Below are positions 13,094 to 26,402 of a DNA stretch of 64,000 nucleotides, in pieces. The position numbers were made by a program, and so were the translations under genes. The stretch's first letter is position 1. Each line of letters starts with the position of its first letter. The stretch spans positions 36,866,540 through 36,930,539 of the forward strand of contig NC_087063.1 of NCBI RefSeq assembly GCF_963678635.1. Reading direction: 5' to 3'. Origin of the DNA: Symsagittifera roscoffensis (Eukaryota; Xenacoelomorpha; Acoela; Convolutidae). The notes under the pieces are model-generated. The model saw only the letters and a list, made by a program, of their open reading frames with translations. It searched no databases and was not told where the DNA came from.

Positions 13094-13930
13094 TGTAAAT
13101 AAAGTGCGAAACTCTATGGTAGTGTTTTTACAAAAATTTTGGGGCTGAAATCAAAATAGACCTGGAAAAAAGACAAAGTTGTAAAAATCAGGAATTGAAA
13201 TGTTTTTATAGTAACGACTCGGGGGAACTAGAAGGGATGAGTATCATTTTTCCTGCTGTTAAGCTAGTCGTCGCTGAAGTTAAGCGTCCTCTACTTTGAG
13301 ACATTTTTGACGCAAAAACAGAAGGGGCTGTTGCGAAAATTAAGGACCCCTTACTAGATTTTCTTTAAGGGTGGGGATCTCACTTTAAGGAGCGACCCCA
13401 ATGGGAATCGGAACGCGATACAATACTTCTAAACGATGCCACTGGGACGGAATTCGAAGAACTTTACTACGTTTGCCGGACATACCAAGGAATTCAAATC
13501 CAGGCAAGCCAAACGCCATAACAAGTATAAAGCCGATGCTGTTGTTCTGTTGAAAAATTTAGTTTTCCGAAAAAAAACTCCATCATTTGATTTGATAACC
13601 TTTCTAAACGCAAGTGTTATCTACTTAGCTGCCTGGAAAAGATTATTATCAAAAATTTTACAGATTATGATTTAAGATATCAACACCCGAAAGAACATTA
13701 GAAAATCTTAACGCTTCTTCTTTAGGCTTCGACAGTTAAAATGTTACCATGTTACTATCTTTCTTGACACCCATCCAAAAATGGCATTCGTTAAGGAGCT
13801 CATTTTTTTGTGAAAAAATCCATCAGCGGTGTCGATATAATTTCCCTAAACATCCCCTCTTTTTGACGTGTTTGGAGCTCATAAAATGTTTCTTGTGGAC
13901 ATAGGCAAAATTTTGATCTACATCCGCGTC
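13094..13930. repeat. Non-element segment, copy 1 (about 835 bp)
   Basis: Matches 28299-29133 at roughly 98% by eye and is unrelated to the retroelement. GC is higher than in the array. The longest plus-strand ORF (13436-13675, 79 codons) is Lys-rich and unrecognised. Another plus frame (about 13385-13525) also looks open. Both copies have the same left junction with decayed pol. Probably host flanking DNA or an unknown mobile element. Confidence 0.7.
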
Positions 13931-14155
13931 TGTTTTTGTTTGTGGTTGTACAAAAATTTTGTCTAGATATGCGATAAGATTCATACTAAGAATGAGTGGT
14001 CGGAAAATTTTGCTCATAAATGCTGAAAAAGCTGCTGGTCCTATGAAAATTCCGTAGAAACTTCTACTAATTTCGTATTGTTGGTTTCCAATCACGAATT
14101 GATGTAGGCATTGAGACTGTTCATCTAATGGCATTTGATTATATGCGCTGTTCAT
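13823..14155 (-). pseudogene. RT fragment (unit 3)
   Basis: RT palm with YLDK in place of YLDD, fused at its 3' end to sequence of the 835-bp segment. Non-functional. Confidence 0.8.
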
Positions 14156-14874
14156 GTCAGCTGTTGTTTAATATTGTCAGTTTTTTGTAGTTAAAACTAA
14201 CTGGATTGCTTCTATGGGCCAATTTCATATAGATTCATCAATTAGTGAATTGAGATATCATGCATCAAAAACAATTTTTAGTGAATCTGCTTTATTGAGA
14301 ACGGTTACAGGGTTTACGAAAAGGTTTTCTTTCCGTTGTACTTTTTTTAAATTACTGGTGAGATAATTTCATTTTGTTCGAGAATGTCTAGTAATCTATT
14401 GAATTTGTCTTGTAGGCGCATTGGTACTTTACTTGCTCGCTGCTTTTTAAAAACTGCATCAGGTTTAAAAGGTAGGTGTAATGGTGAATTTTTTTTCCAA
14501 CATCAAAAAGAGATGTAGCATAAGCCAGCGGGTATTTTAGTAATAGTTCTGCTAATTGATCAAACACTTGTTGATTAATTTGAGAAATTTGAAAATAGAT
14601 CATTGTGAGAAATGTTTATTGTTCGCCTGTGTTTTTTGAAATTCAAAATAATGGTCTGAAATAAGGTAAGTTTTAAAATAGTCTGTATTTCGTTTAAAGT
14701 AGTTTTTTTAAATTTCTAACTGATAGACGTTCATTAAGAATTGTCGATTGACAAATACATAATTAATTTAAAATATTATTTACTCTAAATGCTCTTTCTT
14801 CGGTTGGTTAGACTGTTGCATTTGTTTTGCAATATCCTAGAGGTCCTAGGGGTAATGTGATTTTTTGTGAATTG

Positions 14875-15790
14875 TTGTATACGTGTTTTCTTTGTATGTT
14901 TAATGGTTGTGATTGTTGCTCTTCAAAACTTATGGATTGATTTAAATTCGAGGTGAGACATGTAAAGCTGTTGTTTATTTTGATGAACATTTTTTTGATC
15001 AACTTGGTTTATAGAAAATTAAAAATTATTTAAATATCCTGATGATGGTTTCAGGTGTTTGCGTTGTTGATTCTAAATAGGGTAAAACTTTGAGAAAAAT
15101 GGGGGTTATTTTTGAGTTTTTGAAAGAATGTTAGTGATGTATTAATTATTCTTGTAAACTTGTCTTTAATATGTAACTTGCTATTTAAAAAATAATTATG
15201 GGAACATAATTTGCGAAATCCGGTATTCCAACGATATTGTGTTTTATATCTGCGATATCGAATATTTATTTAAAAGGTTTGTTTAAAAGTTTATTTTGTT
15301 ATCTTTTTCGGGTTGGTTTAGACTCGAATTAAATTATTTCTCATACATAGGTTGAAGACGTGTATTCTTTGTACGTTTAATAGATGAGGTTGTTGCTCTA
15401 AAAAACTCGTGGATTGGTTTAAATCCGAGGCCAGACATGTATAGCTGTTGTTTATTTTGATGAACATTTTATTGATCAACTTGGTTTATAGAAAATTATA
15501 TAAATATTCTGATGATGGTTTCAGGTGTTTGCGTTGTTGATTCTAAATAGGGTATAATTTTGAGAAAAATGGGGTTTTTTATAAAGTTTTTGAAAGAATG
15601 TTAGAGATGTGTTAATAATTTTTGTATACTTGTCTTTTATATGTAACTTGCTATTTAAAAAATTAATTATGGGAATATAATTTGTCATAACGATATGTGT
15701 TTTACATCTGCGATATCGAATAATTGTTTTAAAGGTTTATTTAAAACTTTATTTTCTTATCTTGTTCGGGTTGGAACAAGGTGTAATAGG
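14875..15790. repeat. Tandem duplication within unit 3 (period 477 bp)
   Basis: Same duplication and same tail (GGTTTAGACTC...ACATAGG) as in unit 1, so it predates the split of these units. Confidence 0.8.
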
Positions 15791-16355
15791 ATTTTTCCAA
15801 ACTTTTTAAGATTTGATCCTTGTGCTGTTGCTAATTTACTTAAAGTTTTTGAAGGTGATAATCTTGGGTGTAGCGTTTGAATTTCATTCCCTGTGGGGAG
15901 GTTTTAATATTTGATTCTGCTCCTGAATCGATTAAGAAATCAATTTCAAGGTCTGGTGATTGAAAATTTTTCTTCTTTGGGCTTTCTAAGATTAGTAGTA
16001 GAGTTGTCCGAAATTTTTTTAGGTGGTTGTATTTTACTTGTCGTATTTTGATATTTGATGTAAGTTATTCATACTTGAACTGTTTTGAATAAATTGTGGA
16101 GCGTAATCTGTTTGAATGTGACTATTGTTTGTCTTTTCGAGATTTAAAAAGCTTGCCTTGTTTTGATAATAATTCGATTCGATTGGTGTTTCGTATTGGT
16201 TTTCATATTTAATTTTGATGAAAGCATATTTTCTGTTTCGCTTTAGTCGTCTATGGTTTAGCAATGTATATGATTTAATTGTAATTCTGAGCTTTCTGTA
16301 TTATCAATACCGGGAGAGTCTGGTTGAGTTTATTCTGTTGATTGTAATTGGTTTA

Positions 16356-16865
16356 TTAATCTTTGTTGTACTGGTGCACTACTTTTGTAGTTTTGTTGTG
16401 ATTTTGTATGTTGAATGTTAAATCTCTGTAGTGACAGAGAGTAGTTTCGCTGTCTCCTTGCGTAATTGTTGCATCGATTTCTGGAGTTTTCACGGGATCC
16501 ATTATTGTTTTTTTTGTAATTTGATCTATTCTTGGATTAGTTTCGTGATTTGTTATTTGAATCATGTCAATTTGAATTCGATCTTGAAAATTTATTGCGA
16601 TATTGATTGTTTTGATTATTCGATTTGCAATAACTATTCTGCTGTTTGGAGATCTTCCGCGAAAAGTGATTCGATAGGGTGATTGTTGTCTATAGTTATT
16701 GTAGCTGTCTGGAATTGATTTTCTTGAACTATTATTACTGTGATTGATGATTCTAATGTTTTTCTTTGGTAAGTTTGGGTCTTTTTTCATACATAGGTAA
16801 AAAGATTTATTTGGTTCGTTTTGGTTTCGTGGTTTGTTTTGGTTATCCAGTTGTTTTGTCTGCAT
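16356..16865 (-). pseudogene. Gag nucleocapsid/Asn-rich fragment (unit 3)
   Basis: 169 codons in the minus strand corresponding to the tract after the zinc knuckle in the intact Gag. The frame has drifted and the Asn/Arg/Tyr repeat is largely read out of frame. The knuckle itself is near 16870-16915. Confidence 0.6.
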
Positions 16866-17266
16866 TCAGCAATGCTATGTCCATATCTACGACATTAATT
16901 GCACCATTTTTCGAATGATGCTTTTTCTTTGAAATTTGGATTCTTTTCGTAGATATTTAAAATTTAGGTGATTTTTTCTGCTAATTCATTGTCAGAGTCA
17001 TGAATAAGATTGATTTGTGAAGTTGTTGTCTGAAAGTTGTTTTCATATTCTAACTTTAAAGTCTGTTTCTCTTAATTTCTTAATGATTTCAGCTTGTTGT
17101 AGTTTATCTACTAATTTTCGGAAAACTAGGATGGGTTCAAGAATCGATGATGGATGTGATGCTCTCCTTTTTTTGCGCTTTTACCTAGTTGTGGTGTTAT
17201 AGCCATCATTAAGACTTCTGTAATTTTCATGTTTTTGAACTTATGCGTATTAGGAGAATATGCTTT

Positions 17267-17602
17267 TCATACTATCGTTTCAAATCCTAACTGTGAGTTA
17301 TTCGATTTGATTGTTTCGTTTCTGGCTCCACGAATTTTATTGCATAGGACTCTTTGGTGTTGTTTATTTCTTTCAGAGTCCATTATTTTCCAGTCTGATT
17401 GAATGTCTATAGGTAAAATTGAAAACCGTTTTTGAGCTGCTCCATCAAGTGTGGTTTGGATTAGAGCTGTATGTCTATTTATCCAATTTTCATGGAGTGG
17501 TGTATTTATTTGTTCAGGTACTTTACTTAAAATTAACTTAGCTGTGCCTGCGTTTAAGTAGTCTTTTTTTGAGTTTTCAGGATCTGTTCCTGTAAAAATC
17601 AT
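17267..17602 (-). pseudogene. Gag capsid fragment (unit 3)
   Basis: Reads FTGTDPENSKKDYLNA and TTLDGAAQKRFSVLP-like sequence, matching intact Gag-Pol residues about 600-690 with an internal deletion. Confidence 0.8.
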
Positions 17603-18524
17603 TAGTGGTTTATTTGAAGATATAGATGATCCAACGAAAAATTATGGATTCATAGTCAAATCAAGTCTTTAACAAGGATTTCTGGTAATCCAAACTTGGC
17701 TATCCTATCCAATGTTCGTAGACTGTTGTGTATGCAAAAAAAGCATTACAATGGGGGTACAGGATTGAGTGCTACGAAGTGGGTAATTGCATCAATTATT
17801 ACCAATATTTATGAATTTCCTTCTGAAAAGGGCAATATAGAGCATTTTCTGTCGAATGATAATATGTGGTTAAAATATCAACTTTGTCCTTTAAAACCTT
17901 GTTTTTCTGCCAATTGTTTTTGATGTGGGTATGGTTTATTTAAATGACATGTTAAGCAATCATTACACAAATTTTTTATCCAAATTGGTGCATTTGGAAA
18001 GTGGAAATTTTGAATGAACTTTTTCTGATCCAAATGTCCTTTGGTATTTATGGAATGTGAGTTGTGAAAAGCTTGAAGTATCATACTCAATGGTAGACAG
18101 GGTACTTTTGTTTCTGTGGTTTGATATTTACAAAAGGTTTTGTTTTCTCATTTATTGTTGTATAACTGTGTATCATTGTGTGTTGTTGGTTTTTGTGTAA
18201 ACAAGATAATTATAGGTTTGTGATCTGTAAATAAAACTGTTGGATGATATGATGCAAGGACTAAAAGTTCATATTCTGTGACAGTATATATTATGGCTGT
18301 AAATTCTCTCATATATGTAGAGAGTCTGGGTTCGGCTTGTGGAAATAGTCTTCAATTTGCTGAGATAAGGTTCATTTTGTTAGTACTTTTGTGTGATTAT
18401 AATAGTTCTGCGCCAATTCCAAAGTTTGTGGCGTCACACATAGCGTAAAATGGTTGATTCGGATCTGGGATTGTGTTTGATATCTGTTCTGTGAGGAGAA
18501 TTTTTATTTCATTAAAATCTGGGG

Positions 18525-20100
18525 ACCCTGGTAAAATTATACTTCCTGTTTAGTTTTTATTTTTTAGTAAAGGGAATAGGTTTATCCTATATAATTATGG
18601 CTTAGGTGAGTTTTGCTGTGAGTTGTTTTTGATCGATGATGAGTATGGTATTGGTTTAAATGTAGATATCCCTAATAGATCTAATTCGTAATGTTTATCT
18701 TGGCAATCAAGGTATAATGGAAAGTGTTGTAATTTAATTATTTGTGTGTTGTCAGGATCGGTTTTTACTGCATATTTGCTTTCCAATTGGGTGATGTAAC
18801 GTCTTTTTGCAAGTAAAAGTTTTTGCAAGTAAATATTTTCTGGTATTTCTACGGTTGTTTTCCTTGTTATGAATTCAGGTGGTGTGTTTCGACTAAGTGT
18901 GTCTGGTAATCTAACGTTTCTTCCTGCCATCCAAATTATATGTAGGTTTGGAAACTTTATTAGGATAGTTGGAAATCTATAATTCTATGGTTTGGGTTTG
19001 ATTTTTGGGTAAACAGGATAATTATAGGTTTGTGATCTGTAAATAAAACTGTTGGATGATATGATGCAATGACTAAAAGTTCATATTCTGTGAGAGTATA
19101 TATTATTGCTGTAAATTCTCTCATAAATGTAGAGAGTCTAGGTTTGGCTTGTGTAAATAGTCTTCAATTTGCTGAGATAAGGTTCATTTTGTTTGTACTT
19201 TTGTGTGATTATAATAGTTCTGCGCCAGTTCCAAAATTTGAAGCGTCGCACATAGCTTAAAAAGGTTGATCCGGAAGAGGGATTGTGTTCTGTAAAATTA
19301 TACTTTCTGTTTAGTTTTTATTTTTTAGTAAAGGGAATAGGTTTATCCTATACAATTAATGCTTAGGTGAGTTTTGCTGTGAGTTGTTTTTGATCCATGA
19401 TGAGTATGGTATTAGTTTAAATGTAGATTTTCCTAATAGATCTAATTCGTAATGTTTATTTTGGCAATCAAGTTATAATGGGAAATATTGTGAATCATTT
19501 ATTTGTATGTTGTCACGACCGGTTTTCACTGCATATTTGCATTCCGATTGTGATGATTTAGCGTCTTTTGCAAGGAAAAAAATTAATTTTTCTGGTTTTT
19601 CTACGGTTGTTTGCCTTGTTATTATTTCAGGTGGTGTGTTTCGACTAAGTGTGTCGGGTTATCCAAGGTTTCTTCCTGCCATCCAATTTATATGTAGGTT
19701 TGGAAACTTTATTAGGATATTTTGAAATCTATAAACTCTATGGTTTGGGTTTGATTTTTGGGTAAACAGGATAATTATAGGTTTGTGATCTGTAAATAAA
19801 ACTGTTGGATGATATGATGCAAGGACTAAAAGTTCACATTCTGAGGGAGTATATATTATGGCTGTAAATTCTCTCATAAGTGTAGAGAGTCTAAGTTTGG
19901 CTTGTGTAAATAATCTTTAATTTGCAGAGATAAGGTTCATTTAGTTTGTACTTTTGTGTGATTGTAATAGTTCTGCGCCAATTCCAAATTTTGAAGCGTC
20001 ACACATAGCATAAAATGGTTGATCCGGATCTCGGATTGTGTTTGATATCTGTTCTGTGAGGGAATTTTTTTTTCATTAATTTTTTTGGTGTTCTTATGTC
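18525..20100 (-). repeat. Tandem linker/RNase H blocks
   Basis: Two successive blocks of about 760 bp starting at 18525 and 19289, each with the pol linker followed by RNase H. A partial RNase H block (18180-18520) precedes them. The same arrangement recurs at 25620 and 26385. Readable pieces: 18595-18930 and 19659-19877 (LFTDHKPIIILFTQKSNPNH). Confidence 0.75.
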
Positions 20101-20363
20101 CATTTAAAATTATGATGCTGTCCAGGATTTTTTCATAAAACGGATTTAGATATAATTGCAATTTATAGACATAATTGCTTAAAAATTTTAATATTCCAAG
20201 AAACCCTTAAATTTTCTGTTTAAATGATGGCGGTTGAAGTATCAAAATAGCATTTATACGCAATTTTATTGGGTGATTGGGTTTTTCTTAAAAATCTGTC
20301 CAAGGATTTTAATACAGATGAGAAATAAATGTGATTTATCTGGGGCTGCTTTCATGTTTTCTT

Positions 20364-21025
20364 TCAGTAAGTTCTGATGATATTGATCAAATATTTAAAC
20401 ACTTTGTGTTTTATTTGTGATTGTATGAAAATATCGTCTAGATATGTTGTAAAATTCTTACTAAGAATGAATGGTTGGAAAATTTTGCTCAAAAAGACTG
20501 AAAAAGCAGCTCGTCCTATGAAAATTCCGTAGAAAACGAATTGAGGTAGGCATTGTGACTGTTCATCTATTGGCATTTGATTATATGCGCTGTTCATGTC
20601 AGCTGTTGTTTAATATTGTCAGTTTTTTGTAGTTAAAACTAACTGGATTGCTCCTATGGGCCAATTACATTTAGATTCATCAATTAGTGAATTGAGATAT
20701 CTTGCATCTAAAACAAATTTCAGTGATTCTGCTTTAGCGAGAACGGTTACAGGGTTTATGAAGCTTCTTCAATTACTGGTGAGATAATTTTATTTTGTTC
20801 CAGAATGTCTAGTAATCTAATTAATTTGTCTTGTAAGCGAAATGGTACTTTACTTGCTCGCTGCTTTTTAAAAACTGCATCAGGTTTAAGAGGTAGGTGT
20901 AATGGTGAACTTATTTTTTCATCATCAAAATAAGATGTAGCATGAGCCAGTGGGTATTTTAGTAATAGTTCTGATAATTGATCAAACTCTTGTTGATTAA
21001 TTTGAGAAATTTGAAAATTGATCAT
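20364..21025 (-). pseudogene. RT fragment (unit 4)
   Basis: Two readable pieces (20364-20597 with YLDD retained; 20756-21025 covering the RT N-terminus LKPDAVFKKQRASKVP). About 27 bp are missing between the QFV and FYG motifs. Confidence 0.8.
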
Positions 21026-21730
21026 TGTGAGAAATTTTTTTTGTTTGCCTGTGTTTTTTGAAATTTAAAATAATGGTTTGAAAAAAGGTAAGTTTTAAAA
21101 TAGTCTGTATTTCGATTAGAGTTGTTTTTTATATTTTTATATTGTTTATTGATAGATCTTCATTAAAAATTGTCGATTGACAAATACCTGGTAATTTTAA
21201 AATATTATTTACTCTAAAGGCTCTTCCTTCTGTTGGGTAGACTGTTGCATTTGTTTTGCAATATCCTAGAGGTCCTAGGGGTAATGTGATTTTTTGTGAA
21301 TTGTTGTATACGTGTTTTTTTGTATGTTTAATGGTTGTGATTGTTGCTCTTGAAAACTTATGGATTGATTTAAATTTGAGGTGAGACATGTAAAGCTGTT
21401 GTTTATTTTGATGAACATTTTTTTTATGAACTTGGTGTATAGAAAAGTTATAAAAATATCCTGATGATGTTTCTGGTGTTTGCAGGGTACAATTTTGAGA
21501 AAAATGGGGATTGTTTATTAGGTTTTTGAAAGAATGTTAGAGATGTATTATTTTTTCTTGTATACTTGTCTTTTATATGTAACTTGCTATTTAAAAAATT
21601 AATTGTGGGAATATAATTTGTAATAACAGGTATTCCCACTGGTATTATTGTGTTTTATATATGCGATATGGAATATTCGTGTAAAAGGTTAATTTAAAAA
21701 TTTTTCTTCCATTGTTCGGGTTGGAGCAAG

Positions 21731-22099
21731 CTATATTTGGTTTTTTCCAAATTTTGTAACACTTGATCCTTGTGCTGTTGCAAATTTACTTGAAGTTTTT
21801 GAAGGTGAAAATTTTGGGTGTAGATTTTGAACTTCACTCCATGTGAGGAGGTATATAATATTTGATTTTGCTCCTGAATCAATTAAGAAATCAATTTCAA
21901 GGTCTGGTGATTGAAAGTTTTTCCTCTTTGGGCTGTCTAAGATAAGTAGAATTGTCCAAATTTTTTTAGGTGGTTGTATTTTATTTGTCGTATTTTGATA
22001 TAGGTTTTTCACACTTGAACTGTTTTGAATAACTTGTGGAGCGTAATTTGTTTTGAACTTGACTGTTGTTTGTCTCTTCAAGATTAGAAATGCTTGCAT
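21731..22099 (-). pseudogene. Protease fragment (unit 4)
   Basis: Contains IDFLIDSGAKSNII, the retroviral-type aspartic protease active site, in frame with upstream linker. Downstream frames are broken. Confidence 0.8.
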
Positions 22100-23347
22100 T
22101 GTTTTGATAATTATTCAAATCGATTGGTGTTTCGTATTCGTTTTCAAGTTCAATGTTAATGAAAAGCATATTTTTTGTTTCGCTTTAGTCATTTGTGATT
22201 TCGAGTTGTATATGATTTAATTGTAATTCTGATTTTCTGTATTATCAATACCGGGAGAGTCTGGTTGAGTTTATTCTGTTGATTGTAATTGGTTTATTAA
22301 TCTTTGTTGTACTGGTGCACTACTTTTGTAGTTTTGTTGTGATTTTGTATGTTGAGTGTTAAATCTATGTGGTGACTTAGAGTAGTTTCGCTGTCTCCTT
22401 TCGTAATTGTCGCATCGATTTCTGGAGTTTTCACGGGATCCATTATTGTTTTTTTTTGTAATTTGATCTATTCTTGGATTAGTTTCGTGATTTGTTATTT
22501 GAATCATGTCAATTTCTATTGTTTGAATAATTTCGATTTGGATTATATGATGAACGATCATTTGAATATATCTATTTTGAGACTTTGAATAGGAACGATT
22601 CCTGTTATATTTTGAGCAATTGCTTCTGTTTGACTTTGATCTTCAATATTTATTGCGATATTGATTGTTTGGATTATTTGATCTGCAATGACTATTTTGC
22701 GAAAAATTTTGTGAATTTCTTCTGTCTGGAAATCTTCCACGAAATAATTTCGATAGAGTGAATGTTGTCTACAGTTATTGTAGCTGATTGGAAGTAGTTT
22801 TCCCGAACTATTAATACTCTGATTGATGATTCTAATGTTTTTGTTTGGTAGGTTTGGGTCTTTTTTCGTTTAAAGGTTTAAAAAATTATTTGGTTCTTTT
22901 TGGTTTTGTGGCTTGTTTTGATTATCCTGTTGTTTTTGTCTGCATTCAGCAATGGTATGTCCATGTCTTTGACAGTAATTGCATCATTTTTTAAATGATG
23001 CTTAACCTTTGAAACCATTTTTTTTGTAGATATTTAATATTTGAGTGATTTTTCTGCTAAATCATTGTCAATATCATGAATATGATTTGTTTGTGAAGTT
23101 GTCTGAAGGTTGTTTACACATTCTAATTTTAAAATTTCTGTTTCTACTAACTACATAGTGATTCCAGATTGTTCTAGTTTATCTACTAATTTTCGGAAAT
23201 CTAGGTTGGGTTCTCGATTTGATGATGGATGTGATGCTCTCTTTTTTATTGCACTCTTACCGAGTTGTAGTGTTAGAACCATCATTAAAACTTCTGTCAT
23301 TTTCGTGTTTTTGTAATCATGCGTATTAAGAGAATAAGCTTTTCTTA

Positions 23348-23704
23348 TTAACGTTTCAATTCTAACTGTGAGTTGATTGATTTGATTATTTTGTTGGGGG
23401 TTCCAAGATCTTCATTGCATAGGACTCTTTGGTGTTGTTTATTTCTTTCAGATTCGAACATTTTTGAAAAATCTTGTGTGAATATTCCGCAGTCTGATTT
23501 AATGTCGTCTATAGGTAAAACTGAAAACCATTTTTGGGCTACTCCATCAAGTGTGGTTTGGGTTAGAGCTGTACGTCTATTTATCCAATTTTGATGGAGT
23601 GGTGTATTTATTGGTTCAGGTCCTATTTTTAAAATTAACTTAGCTGTAACTGCAGTTAAATAGTCTTCTTTTGAGTAGTCAGGATCTGTTCCTATAAACA
23701 CCAT
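23348..23704 (-). pseudogene. Gag capsid fragment (unit 4)
   Basis: 118 codons aligning with intact Gag-Pol residues about 600-715 (DPDYSKEDYLTAVTAKLIL, WFSVLP). Confidence 0.85.
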
Positions 23705-24068
23705 TGGTGATTTATTTGAAGATATAGATCATCCAACGATAAGTTATGGATTCATAGTCATGGATTCATAGTCAAAAACTTGTAAGTTGGGTCTTTTTGA
23801 TTTCATGTTGTTTTAGATAGTATGATAATGGGATTTCATTTGGCATTTATTTTGGTTGGTAATTTTGTGTGTTCGTAGAATTTTGTGGTTGGAAGTTATT
23901 ATTGTATGATACTGAATTGCGTCTTGGAGGAAAAGGTTGTCTTGATAGTCGTGTTTGTTCACTTCGTGTATAAGGTTAAAAAATATCTGGTTGATAAATA
24001 GGGTCCGCTTGATCAATATTCCAGTTTTTGTTTCGTGGATTATCGTTAGAAAATTATTGGTTTTGGTT

Positions 24069-24297
24069 AAAATAGTCCTCATCTTTTAAATGTTTTAAAT
24101 GGTCTGATTGATTTCTCGTGAATTGTTTGTAAGTTATATTTTTATTTTGTTTAAAAAATGGACAATTTTTGTTACGGGCTGTTAAAATAGTCCTCATCTT
24201 CTGAATGGTCTGGTTGATTTCTCGTGAATTGTTTGTAAGTTATATTTTTATTTTGTTTAAAAAATGGACAACTTTCGCTACGGGCTGTTGCAGTTCG
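24069..24297. repeat. Tandem duplication of about 114 bp in decayed gag
   Basis: A phrase beginning TTAAAATAGTCCTCATCTT at about 24067 recurs at about 24183, with a few substitutions. A 17-bp tandem repeat (ATGGATTCATAGTC) also occurs near 23746. Confidence 0.75.
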
Positions 24298-24810
24298 TTG
24301 TTGATCAATAAAGAAAATTGAATGGGGGCGTTTTGTAGTATCTGTTGGTTGTAACATTGTTTATGTGGCTGCGATTATTTTGACTGCTTTTATTGAAGGT
24401 TTTGTTATTAGTTTTTTTTGCAACAAAATCCTAATAATGATCTGAAAAATTGTTTCTTTTTGAAGTTTTTTGCTCTATCGTATGTTGTGTTTTTGTTATT
24501 AGTCTATATGTTTGTTAATCCTTTTTTGAATTTTGTGGGGCAACAGATGGTTATTATGTTGACTGGATAGTTGTCTGTGGGAATGGAGTATTTTTATTGT
24601 GTGGTGTATTAAGTGTGGGGCGAATGGGAGAAAAGCTTCTTTTTGTTGTAGTAGGCAGTGTTTCAACTATTTCCTCCATAATGAAATGTGATGGGTTTTG
24701 AATTTCTTGTTATGTAAGATTAATTGTTCCATTAAATGTTTCTTGTGTGTTATTGAATGTGGTATTCAAATTTTTTTTTCCTGTTCTATCAGTAATCATT
24801 GTGTTATAAT

Positions 24811-25089
24811 TTAAAGGTTTTGCAACAATAGTAAGTGGGATAACTCTGACATAATCTTTGTGTAGAGAAATAGTGGTGATTGCTGGATTGATATCTCGGT
24901 TGTAACATTAATAAATGAGTGATGAGACCATTCAGGGTTCCAAACATAATATGTATGATCGGCTAGTAGAGTTTCACCGTCTGAACTTTGTGTTCGAAAA
25001 CATTTTCTTGATGATGAAATGAAATCTATATTGTGAACAAAATAATCAATTATAAACGATGCTAATATTCGTTGTAGGTCATGTTTCAC
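24811..25089 (-). pseudogene. Gag N-terminal domain fragment (unit 4)
   Basis: KHDLQRILASFIIDYFVHNID and YVWNPEWSH match intact Gag residues about 190-255. The conservation suggests this unnamed N-terminal Gag domain is structured. Confidence 0.8.
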
Positions 25090-25862
25090 ATTTTGTGATA
25101 TTTCAGTACAAGTGAGTTTTTCACGGATTGTTTCTAAGAACTTTGAGAAAAGATAAATTTGTTGTCTTACAGTTGAGTGTCGGGATGTTTGAAGTGGTGA
25201 TTCATTTTGTGTTTCTTTAAGATCTAATATAGATACGTAACTAAAAATAATAGAGAAAACATCGTTTGTAAGGATTGATTTGGACCTTTGTGGATGCTGA
25301 TGTTGTGTATTTTTTATATTTTTTTTGAAGACTTTTTATCTATGTCATCTGTTTGTATTTGATGTGTTTTTTGGTTTGTTTGTGGTGGTATAACTTTGAT
25401 CGTGAATATTCCGTAGTATATAGTGATCTTACATGTGCTTTGAATGTAGTTTTTTTTGGTGGAATTCAAACTATTGCTCTGAATATCATTTATAATTGAT
25501 TGTTTTGTTCACAATATAGATTTTATTTCAACATCAAGAAAATTTTTTCGACCACAAAATTCAGACGGTGAAAGTATAAACAAATCTTTTTGTTTATAGT
25601 GTATTTCAAATTTAAATCTGGGACCCTGGTAAAATTACACTTCATGTTTAGTTTTTCTTTTATTTTAAAGGGAATAGGTTTATCCTATATAATTGTTGCT
25701 TAGGTGAGTTTTGCTGTGAGTTGTTTTTGATCCATGATGAGTATGGTATTGGTTTAAATGTAGATTTTCCTAATAGATCTAATTCGTAATGCTTATCTTG
25801 GCAATCAAGGTATAATAGAAATTGTTGTGAATTATTTATTTTTATGTTGTCAAGACCGGTTT

Positions 25863-26216
25863 TTACTGCATATTTGCATTCCGATCGGAGTGATTTAACG
25901 TTTTTTGCAAGAAAAAAATTGTTTTTTTTTCTGGTATTTCTACGGTTGTTTTCATTGTTATTATTTCAGGTGGTGTGTTTTGACTAAGTGTGTCCGGTAA
26001 TCCAAGTTTTCTTCCTGCCATCCAATTTATATGTAGGTTTGGAAACTTTATTAGGATAGTTGGAAATCTATAAATTCTATGGTTTGGGTTTGATTTTTGT
26101 GTAAACAGGATAATTATAGGTTTGTGATCTGTAAATAAAACTGTTGGATGATCTGATCCAAGGAATAAAAACTCATATTTTGTGAGAGTATATATTATTG
26201 CTGTAAATTCTCTCAT
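25863..26216 (-). pseudogene. RNase H fragment, block 1 (unit 5)
   Basis: 117 codons with MREFTAIIYTLTKYEF, LFTDHKPIIILFTQ and LPDTLSQN, matching intact RNase H residues about 1915-2010. Confidence 0.85.
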
Positions 26217-26402
26217 AAATGTAGAGAGTCTAGGTTCGGCTTGTGTAAATAGTCTTCAATTTGCTGAGATAAGGTTCATTTTGTTTGTACTTTTGTGTGA
26301 TTATAATAGTTCTGCGCCAGTTCCAAAGTTTGAAGCGTCGCACATAGCTTAAAATGGTTGATCCGGAAGAGGGACTGTGTTCTGTAAAATTATACTTTCA
26401 GT

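Larger units (their letters stand above)
13931..17650 (-). pseudogene. gag-pol: Decayed gag-pol, array unit 3
   Basis: RT (13931-14700), a linker with the 477-bp tandem duplication (14875 and 15352), a protease region (15695-15960), the Gag zinc-knuckle and Asn-rich region (about 16034-16990) and capsid (17000-17620). RNase H and integrase are absent at the left edge. The RT piece is much closer to the unit 5 RT (27162-27850) than to unit 2. Ends at about 17650 by joining integrase sequence. Confidence 0.85.
17651..25560 (-). pseudogene. gag-pol: Decayed gag-pol, array unit 4
   Basis: The most complete decayed copy. It holds integrase (17660-18140), two to three repeated linker/RNase H blocks (18180-20150), RT (20364-21025) with a small deletion, the protease region (21731-22000), Gag nucleocapsid and zinc knuckle (22270-22990), capsid (23100-23704) and a Gag N-terminal domain (23810-25560). 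Stops and frameshifts in all parts. Ends by joining the linker of the next unit at about 25565. Confidence 0.85.
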
